A stretch of 33,082 bases of DNA, taken from the NCBI GenBank assembly GCA_903889915.1, contig CAISZK010000085.1, positions 1 through 33,082 of the forward strand, read 5' to 3'. The notes beneath the pieces were generated by a model. The model ran no database searches. It was given only the letters and a program-made list of their open reading frames with translations, and was not told where the DNA came from. The position numbers were made by a program, and so were the translations under genes. Positions 5,901-13,515 of the stretch are shown here, piece after piece; the first letter of the stretch is position 1, and every line of letters starts with the position of its first letter. The stretch comes from an uncultured Bacteroidota bacterium. GTDB taxonomy: Bacteria > Bacteroidota > Bacteroidia > Bacteroidales > CG2-30-32-10.

Positions 5901-7022
5901 ATGAACCCCTTTATAATCACAGGATACAATTCTCCGGCATACTTTTGCAACAGAAAAAAAGAACTGGAGAGTCTTCTTAATGCTGTTGAAAACAACCGGC
6001 ATGTAACTTTGTTTTCTATCAGGAAACTGGGAAAAACAGGTTTGATTCACCACTTGTTTTATCATTTGAAGAAAGACAAAGAAATTTCAACATTCTATAT
6101 TGACATAATGCCAACGCGCAGCCTGGCGGAGTTTGTCAATGTACTGGGTACGGCAATAATCGGAAAGCTCGATCCCAAACCACTACAAATAATTAAAAAT
6201 GCCGGCAAACATTTTTCACATCTGCGTCCGCAAATTAATTTCGATCCTCTGTCGGGAAGTCCGAATGTTTCTTTTCTTGCTCAAAACGAAAATGACACAA
6301 AACAGATTTTATCCGAGTTGATAGGATACCTGAAAAAGCAGAGCAATAAAAATAAGATTGTAATTGCCATTGACGAATTTCAGCAAATAAAAGCCTATAA
6401 AGAAAGCAATGTTGAAGCCTTCCTGCGCTCGCACTTTCAGCAGCTAAAAAATGTGGTCTTTATTTTTTCAGGAAGTCAAAAACACATGTTACTTTCAATG
6501 TTTGGCGATGCACGTTATCCTTTTTACAACAGTACCGAACTGATGCACCTGAGTAATATAATCAGTAAAGACTATAACAAATTTATCTCAAAAAAATTTA
6601 CTGAAAATAAGATTGATTTTCCCCCTACGCTCATTGATGATCTGTTGGAATGGACTTACGGCAGGACTTTCAATGTCCAGTTTGTTTGCAACAAATTATT
6701 CGGTCTTGGCATAAGCAAAATTGAAAAGTTACATCTGAATAAAATATTTCTCGAAATTTTAATTGAGAACGAAGCGCTTTACTATAACCTGAGAAGTATT
6801 GTTCCGGCTCAGCAATGGAACCTTTTAACTGCAATTGCAATGGAACAGGGTGCCGGCTCTTTATTCAGCAAGGAATTTATCAATAAGTACAAAATGGGCG
6901 CTACCAGTACAGTTAAAAGAAGCGTTGAAGGTTTGCTGAATAAGGAATTGATTTATGAAGAGAACAATAAATACTATGTAAATGACGTTTTCTTTTCACG
7001 CTGGCTCGAAACTCATAAATGA
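5901..7022 (+). CDS. AAA-type ATP-binding protein (ATPase_2/AAA_14-like)
   Basis: A 373-residue P-loop ATPase of the multi-copy ATPase_2-like (archaeal-type ATPase) group. The phosphate loop is LFSIRKLGKTGLIHH near residue 40, where the first Gly of the usual GxxxxGK[ST] is replaced by Ser. Walker B is KIVIAIDEFQQI near residue 155, followed by a sensor-like VVFIFSGSQKHML. The C-terminal 80 residues form a winged-helix-like domain (TVKRSVEGLLNKELIYEE). Such proteins are STAND/AAA relatives of mostly unknown role, sometimes linked to mobile elements. The gene stands alone after a strong leader palindrome and is flanked by unrelated housekeeping genes, so a transferred origin is possible. Confidence 0.85.
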   Translation: MNPFIITGYNSPAYFCNRKKELESLLNAVENNRHVTLFSIRKLGKTGLIHHLFYHLKKDKEISTFYIDIMPTRSLAEFVNVLGTAIIGKLDPKPLQIIKNAGKHFSHLRPQINFDPLSGSPNVSFLAQNENDTKQILSELIGYLKKQSNKNKIVIAIDEFQQIKAYKESNVEAFLRSHFQQLKNVVFIFSGSQKHMLLSMFGDARYPFYNSTELMHLSNIISKDYNKFISKKFTENKIDFPPTLIDDLLEWTYGRTFNVQFVCNKLFGLGISKIEKLHLNKIFLEILIENEALYYNLRSIVPAQQWNLLTAIAMEQGAGSLFSKEFINKYKMGATSTVKRSVEGLLNKELIYEENNKYYVNDVFFSRWLETHK

Positions 7023-7167
7023 TGCATGAAAAAATAAATTCCCTTTTGTAAAATAACGATCGAAATTCAGGGCAACAGTTCTCTGAACATTTTCTAAAGA
7101 CCTTCGTAAGTAAAAACCTGAATAATTTTATCAAAACAACTAATTTTTAAAAACACCTACGCCTGTT

Positions 7168-8361
7168 ATGCGCGAACCAATAAACACTGAAATACTTCCT
7201 GAAAAAGCAATCCTTGTCGGGCTAATTACACCCAAACAGGATGCTGAACGGGAGAAAGAATATCTTGATGAATTGTCATTTCTTGTTGACACTGCCGGAG
7301 CCATTCCTGTAAAAAGATTTGTTCAAAGAATGGAAATGCCCGATTCACGGACTTATGTGGGATCAGGAAAACTTGCTTCTATTAAAGAATACATCGCTGA
7401 GAATACTATTGATATTGCTGTTTTCGATGATGAATTAAGTCCATCGCAAATCCGCAACATCGAAAAAGAACTGGAATGTAAAATACTTGACCGCAACAGT
7501 CTTATTCTTGACATTTTTGCGAAACGCGCCAAGACAGCTTATGCGAAAACACAGGTTGAACTGGCACAGCTTGAATACATGCTTCCGCGATTGACACGCT
7601 TATGGACACACCTTTCAAAACAGCGTGGCGGCATAGGTTTCCGTGGACCCGGTGAAAAAGAAATTGAAACCGACCGCCGTGTAATCCGACAGAGAATTTC
7701 CCTGCTAAAAGAAAAATTAAAAATAATAGACAAGCAAATGGCTACACAGCGTGGTAACAGGGAAAGCCTTGTGAGAGTAGCGCTGGTCGGATATACCAAT
7801 GTTGGCAAATCAACGATCATGAACCTGGTAAGCAAATCAGAGGTCTTTGCTGAAAACAAATTATTCGCAACACTGGATACTACTGTCAGAAAAGTGGTGA
7901 TAGGCAATCTGCCTTTTTTGCTTTCAGATACTGTCGGGTTTATTCGCAAGCTTCCTGTCGGACTTGTGGAGTCGTTCAAATCAACGCTGGATGAGGTGCG
8001 CGAAGCAGATATTATTCTTCATATTGTTGATGTATCACATTCCAATTTTGAAGAACAGATCAATGTTGTGACCAAAACCCTGCAGGAAATAAATGCATCG
8101 GACAAGCCCACCATCATGGTGTTTAATAAAATTGATGCCTATCATTTTATTGAACGGGATCCTTTTGATATCGTCCCTGCCACAAGAGAAAACCTGTCGC
8201 TTGATGACCTCAGCAAAACCTGGATGTCGAAGGAGAATATGCCGGGTATTTTTATTTCAGCCAAAGAAAAGCAGAATATTGATGGATTGAAAACAATGCT
8301 GTATGCCTGGGTAAAGGATATCCATGTAAAGAGGTATCCGTTTAATAATTTTTTTTATTGA
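7168..8361 (+). CDS. hflX: GTPase HflX
   Basis: A 397-residue GTPase that binds the 50S ribosome and splits stalled 70S ribosomes under stress. The N-terminal HflX domain carries the glycine-rich YVGSGKLASI motif; a helical linker includes KQRGGIGFRGPGEKEIETDRR, which is diagnostic of HflX. The G domain shows G1 GYTNVGKST (from residue 208), G3 DTVGF, G4 NKID and G5 ISAKE. The stretch between G4 and G5 is longer than in E. coli and includes LDDLSKTWMSKE, a pattern I associate with Bacteroidota HflX. The ATG at 7168 begins about 145 nt after the ATPase gene. No strong promoter box or terminator is seen. Confidence 0.97.
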   Translation: MREPINTEILPEKAILVGLITPKQDAEREKEYLDELSFLVDTAGAIPVKRFVQRMEMPDSRTYVGSGKLASIKEYIAENTIDIAVFDDELSPSQIRNIEKELECKILDRNSLILDIFAKRAKTAYAKTQVELAQLEYMLPRLTRLWTHLSKQRGGIGFRGPGEKEIETDRRVIRQRISLLKEKLKIIDKQMATQRGNRESLVRVALVGYTNVGKSTIMNLVSKSEVFAENKLFATLDTTVRKVVIGNLPFLLSDTVGFIRKLPVGLVESFKSTLDEVREADIILHIVDVSHSNFEEQINVVTKTLQEINASDKPTIMVFNKIDAYHFIERDPFDIVPATRENLSLDDLSKTWMSKENMPGIFISAKEKQNIDGLKTMLYAWVKDIHVKRYPFNNFFY

Positions 8362-8544
8362 AATGAGGTGTGCTGAATTTTGAATTGAAAAAGTTTCTTT
8401 AATGGAAACTATCCTTTAACTCCATGAACCTTTCAAACAATTCAAACAACAAACACTTCAAACATTTCAAACTTCCCACTCACTCGTCAGGATACATAAC
8501 GCGAATTTGCTCAGAAAACAACAAACAACTAACCACAAACTCTT
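8362..8544. other. Gene-free start of the hflX-tcdA gap
   Basis: About 180 bp with a weak AGTTTC/GAAACT hairpin (8392-8410) and a TTCAAAC tract (8430-8473). The rest of the 580-bp gap is composite block R plus another TTCAAAC tract. Confidence 0.55.
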
Positions 8545-8859
8545 CAACCCTTCACCACAATAGGCACAGTAGATACATAGGCTTTCACATAGGAAAACTT
8601 CCCAATGTTAGCTCGCGTTTTAATGTTAGCGCACGTTTTCAACGCGTGCTACAATAAAAAAACAAATACTGTCGGATTACAAATCCTCATAATAAAACGG
8701 AATGGATTAATTAAATCAGTTTCGACGCAACTTTTCCAAAGTGAAGAAAACTTTGGAAAAGTAGTCAGAAATAAACCGAAATAAAGTCACGGAGTGACGA
8801 CAGTTTGGTAGAAAGCGAAAACCATGTCGAATCAAAAGTCACGGAGTGACGACATTTTG
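8545..8859. repeat. Composite repeat block R, copy 2
   Basis: Same order of parts as 3552-3845 and in direct orientation: half B repeat (8554-8600), family A repeat (8604-8724), 12-bp-stem hairpin (8731-8761) and a mini-hairpin pair (8786-8798 and 8838-8850), ending GACATTTTG. It has an 18-bp partial duplication at the start of its A unit and a changed spacer within the pair. Confidence 0.8.
8604..8724. repeat. Interspersed palindromic repeat, family A, copy 3 (decayed)
   Basis: Like 1-102 but with a partial duplicate of its first 18 bp and several changes that break the terminal inverted repeat (CGGAATGGATT against AATCAGTTTCG). The changes are not compensatory, suggesting this copy is drifting. 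Confidence 0.75.
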
Positions 8860-8865
8860 GACGGA

Positions 8866-8948
8866 AACAATTCAAACGCTTTAAACCTTTCAAACCTTTC
8901 AAACCTTTCAAACCCTTTGAACTTTACAAACCTTACAAACTTTACAAA
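8866..8948. repeat. TTCAAAC/TTACAAAC tract at the end of tcdA
   Basis: Six to eight imperfect 9-10 nt units (CAAACCTTT, TTACAAACT) running right into the stop codon of tcdA on the opposite strand. Confidence 0.6.
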
Positions 8949-9661
8949 CCCACAATATCCCTTATAACCGCCGAAGCAGCAAAACACCCAAACACCGCTG
9001 GCATGTATGAAATTGTTCCGACTCTTGATTTTTTATTCTTCTCATCCCTGATCAATTCCATGGATCCTTCGTTGACATCTTCAGGAGAAAACACCACTTT
9101 GAAACCGGAGTAAATGTCAAGTTTGTGCAGTTTCTTGCGAAGGTAGTACGACAGTTTGCAATTGTATGTTTCAGAAATATCAGCTATCCTGACAAGTGAC
9201 GGATCAAACTTTCTGCCCGTACCCAGTGAACTTATCAACCTGTAATTCCTGTGCAGGCATTCCACGATAAAATAAAGTTTTGGTGAAAGGGTATCAATGG
9301 CATCAACGACATAATCGTAATGTCCCAAAGAAAGGATCTCCGGTATTTTTTCATCAATCATGTACTCAGTGACCATTTTCAGGCGAAGTTCAGGATTGAT
9401 GTCAAGCAGTCTTTTGCCCACCACTTCTGTCTTTAGTTTTCCTTCCGTGCTGATAAGTGCAGGGATCTGCCTGTTCCTGTTGCCAGGAGCGATCCTGTCA
9501 GCATCAACAATGGTAAGACTTCCTATGCCCGCCCTGCATATCATTTCTGCTGCCATTGCGCCAACGCCTCCCAGTCCTGCAACCAGTACATGTGCATCTG
9601 CAAGTTTTTGCATTCTATCTTTTCCGATTAAAAGTTCAGTTCTTTCCTGCCAGTGTTCCAT
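8942..9661 (-). CDS. tcdA: tRNA threonylcarbamoyladenosine dehydratase (TcdA/CsdL)
   Basis: An E1-like (ThiF/MoeB superfamily) enzyme that uses ATP to cyclise t6A37 to ct6A in tRNAs decoding ANN codons. Visible are the N-terminal WQERTELLIGKD, the nucleotide-binding GLGGVGAMAAEM, the R-finger-like GNRNRQIPAL, and YDYVVDAIDTLSPK as found in TcdA. At about 239 residues it is shorter than E. coli TcdA, in line with the Bacteroidota form. The ATG at 9661 (MEHWQERTE) is chosen by family pattern; an in-frame ATG at 9673 would add four residues. The usual GAGGK-type motif reads GTGRKFDPS here. A -7 box TACATTTG lies at 9687-9694, divergent from the tRNA-Gln promoter. Confidence 0.93.
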   Translation of the reverse strand: MEHWQERTELLIGKDRMQKLADAHVLVAGLGGVGAMAAEMICRAGIGSLTIVDADRIAPGNRNRQIPALISTEGKLKTEVVGKRLLDINPELRLKMVTEYMIDEKIPEILSLGHYDYVVDAIDTLSPKLYFIVECLHRNYRLISSLGTGRKFDPSLVRIADISETYNCKLSYYLRKKLHKLDIYSGFKVVFSPEDVNEGSMELIRDEKNKKSRVGTISYMPAVFGCFAASAVIRDIVGL

Positions 9662-9686
9662 GTAGATTATCATTCAGTTTCATTAG

Positions 9687-9694
9687 CAAATGTA
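9687..9694 (-). promoter_or_regulatory. -7 box TACATTTG of tcdA
   Basis: Matches TAnnTTTG, 25 nt before the chosen ATG. No TTTG -33 element is found at normal spacing. Confidence 0.45.
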
Positions 9695-9710
9695 AAAAAA
9701 TTTAAAAAAG

Positions 9711-9743
9711 TTTGCCTGTATAATAATTGATTTTGTACATTTG
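9711..9743 (+). promoter_or_regulatory. Promoter of tRNA-Gln
   Basis: TTTG (9711-9714), 21-nt spacer, TACATTTG (9736-9743), eight nt before the mature tRNA 5' end. It is a textbook Bacteroidota promoter, divergent from tcdA. Confidence 0.75.
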
Positions 9744-9751
9744 CAAAGAAT

Positions 9752-9824
9752 TGTCCTGTGGTGTAACTGGCAACACGTCTGTCTCTGGAACAGAAGAGTT
9801 CAGGTTCGACCCCTGACAGGACAA
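9752..9824 (+). tRNA. tRNA-Gln(CTG)
   Basis: Complete cloverleaf of 73 nt. Acceptor TGTCCTG (9752-9758) pairs with CAGGACA (9817-9823), with discriminator A at 9824. The D stem is GTGT/ACAC, the anticodon stem TCTGT/ACAGA with loop CTCTGGA, giving anticodon CTG at 9785-9787, and the T stem is TCAGG/CCTGA around TTCGACC. The U1-A72 pair is a hallmark of bacterial tRNA-Gln. The 3' CCA is not encoded. It reads CAG codons. Confidence 0.96.
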
Positions 9825-9828
9825 CATA

Positions 9829-9872
9829 AAACCCTCTGTAGTTGATAAAACGATAGAGGGTTTTTCTTTTTT
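9829..9872 (+). terminator. Intrinsic terminator of tRNA-Gln
   Basis: AAACCCTCT (9829-9837) pairs with AGAGGGTTT (9855-9863) over a 17-nt loop, followed by a T-rich tail. Confidence 0.85.
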
Positions 9873-10009
9873 AATCATCTCCGTTTTCGTATCCCGACAT
9901 CAGAATTTGAGCTGTCCCTTTAATCCTTCCGGAACGATACTGCTACAATTTTCAAAAGATCACAAGAACCAAATTGAATAAAAATTTGCAACAATGGATG
10001 CCGGTAAGC

Positions 10010-10045
10010 AAAAAAAAACCGGTCAAACAAAATTGAATGACCGGC
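10010..10045 (-). terminator. Intrinsic terminator of nrdJ
   Basis: On the minus strand CCGGTCA (10044-10038) and TGACCGG (10025-10019) pair, followed by a run of T (A-run at 10011-10018 on the plus strand). It lies 55 nt after the nrdJ stop. Confidence 0.85.
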
Positions 10046-10099
10046 TTTACAACTGTGTTTTGGGTTTATTCTAGTTGTAAATATTATTGATAAAAATCA

Positions 10100-12802
10100 T
10101 TAGCCGCATTTGGCAAATCCGCAGCTCTTGCATTTGAGACAACCTTCCTGGTAAATCAATCCATCAGAATCACCACAGTTCTCACATTTTTTATCTGCTG
10201 CCATTGTTCCATCGGGAATGAATTTTTTCAGCGCTCTTTCTACACCTGTCTTCCAGGTATTGATTGATTCAGAACCGAGATTCAGACTGGAGATAAGGTC
10301 AACAACAAACTGCAGCGGCATACCATGACGCAGTATTCCCGATACAAGTTTTGCATAATTCCAGAATTCCTTGTCAAATGTGCGCGACAGGCCTTCAATA
10401 GTTACTTTGAAATTCTGTTTGTCTTCAAACTGGAAGTCGTAGCGACTGATGCCGTCTTCAGTTTTACTTTTAATGATCCAGCCTTTATTCACGAAGGGTG
10501 GTAAATAGAGGTCTTCTGCTTTACCGGTGAATATTTCATAGGGATGTCCATTCAGCAACCCTACAACAGCGATCCATTTATCATAAGCATTTTGGAAACG
10601 TACAATTTCAGCATCCAGTTTTTTGGGACGTGTAGGTGCATTGGTTTCTTTGAATTCTGAAGCATCTTCTTTCTTTTTGTCCGACACCAGAACGCCTGCC
10701 CTCGATCCTTCCCTGTAAACAGTAACTCCCTTACAACCGCTTTCCCATGCAGTGCGGTATATCTCAGCAACGAGTTCTTCTTTTACATTTTCAGGTATGT
10801 TGACAGTAACACTTATTGAATGATCAACCCACTTCTGAACAGCTCCCTGCATCTTCACTTTTGCTACCCAATCCACATCGTTGGCTGTAGCTTTATAATA
10901 AGGTGACTTGGCTATTACAGCATTGAGGTCCGATTCTTTCATCTTTTTTACTTCATCAACATCATAGCCATTCATCTTTAACCATTTCAGGAACTTGTTA
11001 TGGAACACATAATATTCTTCCCAGGTGTCGCCCTGTTCATCAGTAAAATCAACACGTGCGTTCTTGTCACCGGGGTTAACTTTTCTTCTGCGCTTATAGG
11101 ATATCTGGAAAACAGGTTCAATTCCTGATGTTGTCTGAGTCATTAATGAAACGCTACCTGTCGGCGCTATGGTGAGCAAAGCAATATTTCTTCTGCCATA
11201 TTTTACCATTTCATCATAGAGCGATTTGTCTGCTTCTTTCAGACGCTGAATAAAAGGATTGTTCTTTTCCCTTGCTGAATCGTAAATAGGGAAAGGCTTC
11301 CTTTCCTTTGCAAGATGAACCGATGCACGGTAAGCTTCTATTGCAAGAAGTTTGTGAACTTCTATTGAAAATTCTGTTGCATCTTTTGTACCATAGCGGC
11401 AGCCAAGTGCAGCAAGCATATCGCCTTCGGCAGTGATACCAATACCGGTCCTTCTTCCCTGGATACACTTTCCTTTTATTTGCTCCCACATCCGGGTTTC
11501 TGTTCTTTTTATTTCCGCATCTTCAGGATCAGCGTTGATTTTCTCCATTATTTTATCAATCTTCTCAAGTTCCAGATCAATAATGTCGTCCATCATGCGC
11601 TGTGCATAGCCAACATGTTTTGTGAAAAGCTCTGAATTGAAATCTGCCTGAGGAGTGAAAGGATTGTCAACATAACTGTAAAGGTTGATCGCGATCAGGC
11701 GGCAGCTATCATAAGGACATAAAGGAATTTCACCGCAGGGGTTGGTTGAAACAGTGCGGAAACCAAGATCCTTGTAGGAATCAGCAACAGATTCGCGTAT
11801 GATGGTATCCCAGAAAAGTATGCCCGGTTCAGCAGATTTCCATGCATTATGCACAATCTTTTTCCAAAGCTCGTCAGCATTGACTTCTTTTGAATAAAGA
11901 GGTTTGTCCGAATCAATAGGGTACTGCTGAATAAAAGGTACCTTATTTACTATTGATTCCATAAAGTCGTCAGTGATCTTCACTGAGACATTTGCAGCGG
12001 TTACTTTTCCTTCAACCAACTTTGCATTAATGAATTTTTCAGCATCGGGATGCTTTATTGAAATACTCAGCATAAGGGCGCCACGCCTGCCATCCTGTGC
12101 AACTTCACGGGTTGAATTTGAATAACGCTCCATGAATGGAACAATACCTGTTGATGTAAGAGCGCTGTTCTTTACAGGGCTTCCTGCAGGGCGTATATGT
12201 GAAAGGTCATGCCCGACACCGCCACGGCGTTTCATCAGTTGAACCTGTTCCTCGTCAACCTTCATGATCCCTCCATAGGAATCGGAATTTCCGTGACTGC
12301 CTATCACAAAGCAATTGGACAATGATCCTATCTGAAAGTCATTCCCGATTCCGGCCATTGGGCTTCCCTGAGGAATGATATACTTGAAATTTTTAAGCAG
12401 ATCAAAAATTTCATCTTCACTCAATGGATTTGGATAACGTTTTTCAATTCGTGCAATTTCCTTTGCTATCCTGCGATGCATGTCGTCGGGTGTACATTCA
12501 TAAAGGTGCCCGGCAGAATCTTTCAGGGCATATTTATTTATCCATACACTGGCTGCAAGGGTATCTCCCTTGAAGTATTTTGTGGTCTCATCAAGAGCAT
12601 AATCGTAAGCAAATATCGTTTTCATGTTTACGTCCTCCGTAATTTTGAATGTTTGTTCTGGTAAAATTTCATTTCCTTCTTCAGGAAAAATTTCAGGTTG
12701 GGTTCTTAAATTAAGAATATCGCCATAGTATTCAGACCTGCTTTTCTTGTCTAAGTCTTTGTCAATGTTCTTTTTTACGTCATTTTCGTTAAATTCGGTC
12801 AT
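10100..12802 (-). CDS. nrdJ: Class II (adenosylcobalamin-dependent) ribonucleotide reductase
   Basis: A 900-residue vitamin B12-dependent reductase that makes deoxyribonucleotides with or without oxygen. The active-site cysteines are visible: C164 in LSNCFVIG and C367 in YDSCRL as the redox pair, and C356 in STNPCGEIPL as the thiyl-radical residue, with the 11-residue C356-C367 spacing matching the known class II layout. The C-terminus (from about 873) is a Cys4-type zinc ribbon ending CKSCGFAKCG, which supplies external reduction. No N-terminal ATP-cone is evident. The ATG at 12802 is the first in frame. No cobalamin riboswitch motif or NrdR box is seen upstream; a hairpin with a T-run lies in the presumed leader. 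A clear terminator follows. Confidence 0.97.
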   Translation of the reverse strand: MTEFNENDVKKNIDKDLDKKSRSEYYGDILNLRTQPEIFPEEGNEILPEQTFKITEDVNMKTIFAYDYALDETTKYFKGDTLAASVWINKYALKDSAGHLYECTPDDMHRRIAKEIARIEKRYPNPLSEDEIFDLLKNFKYIIPQGSPMAGIGNDFQIGSLSNCFVIGSHGNSDSYGGIMKVDEEQVQLMKRRGGVGHDLSHIRPAGSPVKNSALTSTGIVPFMERYSNSTREVAQDGRRGALMLSISIKHPDAEKFINAKLVEGKVTAANVSVKITDDFMESIVNKVPFIQQYPIDSDKPLYSKEVNADELWKKIVHNAWKSAEPGILFWDTIIRESVADSYKDLGFRTVSTNPCGEIPLCPYDSCRLIAINLYSYVDNPFTPQADFNSELFTKHVGYAQRMMDDIIDLELEKIDKIMEKINADPEDAEIKRTETRMWEQIKGKCIQGRRTGIGITAEGDMLAALGCRYGTKDATEFSIEVHKLLAIEAYRASVHLAKERKPFPIYDSAREKNNPFIQRLKEADKSLYDEMVKYGRRNIALLTIAPTGSVSLMTQTTSGIEPVFQISYKRRRKVNPGDKNARVDFTDEQGDTWEEYYVFHNKFLKWLKMNGYDVDEVKKMKESDLNAVIAKSPYYKATANDVDWVAKVKMQGAVQKWVDHSISVTVNIPENVKEELVAEIYRTAWESGCKGVTVYREGSRAGVLVSDKKKEDASEFKETNAPTRPKKLDAEIVRFQNAYDKWIAVVGLLNGHPYEIFTGKAEDLYLPPFVNKGWIIKSKTEDGISRYDFQFEDKQNFKVTIEGLSRTFDKEFWNYAKLVSGILRHGMPLQFVVDLISSLNLGSESINTWKTGVERALKKFIPDGTMAADKKCENCGDSDGLIYQEGCLKCKSCGFAKCG

Positions 12803-12850
12803 CTTTATAATGATTTCAAATAGTTTAGTAAAAGTTTGGTTTGTAATCGA

Positions 12851-12881
12851 GTAAAAAATTCCGTTTGGGTTAAAAACGGAT
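12851..12881 (-). promoter_or_regulatory. Hairpin with T-run in the nrdJ leader region
   Basis: On the minus strand TCCGTTT (12880-12874) pairs with AAACGGA (12866-12860) across a 7-nt loop, followed by ATTTTTTAC. It resembles a small terminator or attenuator between the presumed promoter area (TACCTTGC near 12884-12891, weak) and the nrdJ ATG. Regulation is speculative. Confidence 0.35.
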
Positions 12882-13001
12882 ATGCAAGGTAAAAAACATT
12901 ACTTCTACCCTCAACAGGTTTTTATTAACAATCAGGATTATTTATTAACCTTCCCGATAAGTGTCTGAATGGAAAGAGGATATTTTCTCTTTGACGGAAA
13001 G

Positions 13002-13457
13002 TTATGAACTTTTATTTTGCCAGATCATTTTTTTTCCAAACCCAAGTCTGTTGTCTGTAAATTTTATAAAGTCCGGAATGATGCTCCACAACTGCAATTC
13101 TGCGAATGCTGCAACAGGAAACCTTCTGATGTAGGCCTTTTTTGACAAGTTGTACTCTTCACCTTTAATCTGAGTCATGGTTCCGGTGAACTGTACTCCC
13201 TGAATCTTGCCAATCATCGTTGTTTCGAGTGCTACTGCTCCTGAAACCATAGGTTGTTTCATCACTTCAGCGATATGACGTGTGTCAAGGTCAGACGTAG
13301 TAAGGAATTTGTTTAGTTTATCATCATAAACATAGAAACAACTGCAGCACCACGGGGTGTTATCGCTTGAAGTAGCCAGTGTCATCACATGGTGCTTCTG
13401 TAAGAAGTGAATGATCCTCTTGTCTATTTCATCAATATAAATGTGCTGGCTTCCCAT
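13002..13457 (-). CDS. YhbP/UPF0306 family flavin-reductase-fold protein
   Basis: A 151-residue protein matching the E. coli YhbP (UPF0306) pattern: an N-terminal helix, HHVMTLATSSDNTPWCCSCFYVYD, RHIAEVMKQPMVSGAV, IQGVQFTGTM, the AYIRRFPVA motif and the terminal KFTDNRLGFGKKMIW. This is a split-barrel, pyridoxamine-phosphate-oxidase-like fold that probably binds FMN; the substrate is unknown. The ATG at 13457 is chosen because the open frame upstream is the terminator hairpin of the preceding gene. That start codon directly follows the terminator's T-run, so expression needs read-through or an unseen promoter. Confidence 0.9.
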   Translation of the reverse strand: MGSQHIYIDEIDKRIIHFLQKHHVMTLATSSDNTPWCCSCFYVYDDKLNKFLTTSDLDTRHIAEVMKQPMVSGAVALETTMIGKIQGVQFTGTMTQIKGEEYNLSKKAYIRRFPVAAFAELQLWSIIPDFIKFTDNRLGFGKKMIWQNKSS

Positions 13458-13493
13458 AAAAAAAGCAGCAGTAGCCTTAGTGGCCACTGCTGT
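13458..13493 (-). terminator. Intrinsic terminator after the T9SS cargo gene
   Basis: On the minus strand CAGCAGTGGCC and GGCTACTGCTG (13492-13466) form an 11-bp stem with one mismatch and a 5-nt loop, followed by seven T (13464-13458). The T-run abuts the next gene's ATG. Confidence 0.85.
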
Positions 13494-13515
13494 TTATAAA
13501 AGTTTTTCAATAAAA

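Noticed and set aside
9360-9665. Plus-strand ORF of 101 codons inside tcdA
   Set aside because: It is a shadow of the tcdA reading frame; the minus-strand protein has clear E1-like motifs.
12803-13001. Cobalamin riboswitch before nrdJ
   Set aside because: No B12-box-like core or the long structured element needed is visible in the 199-bp gap.
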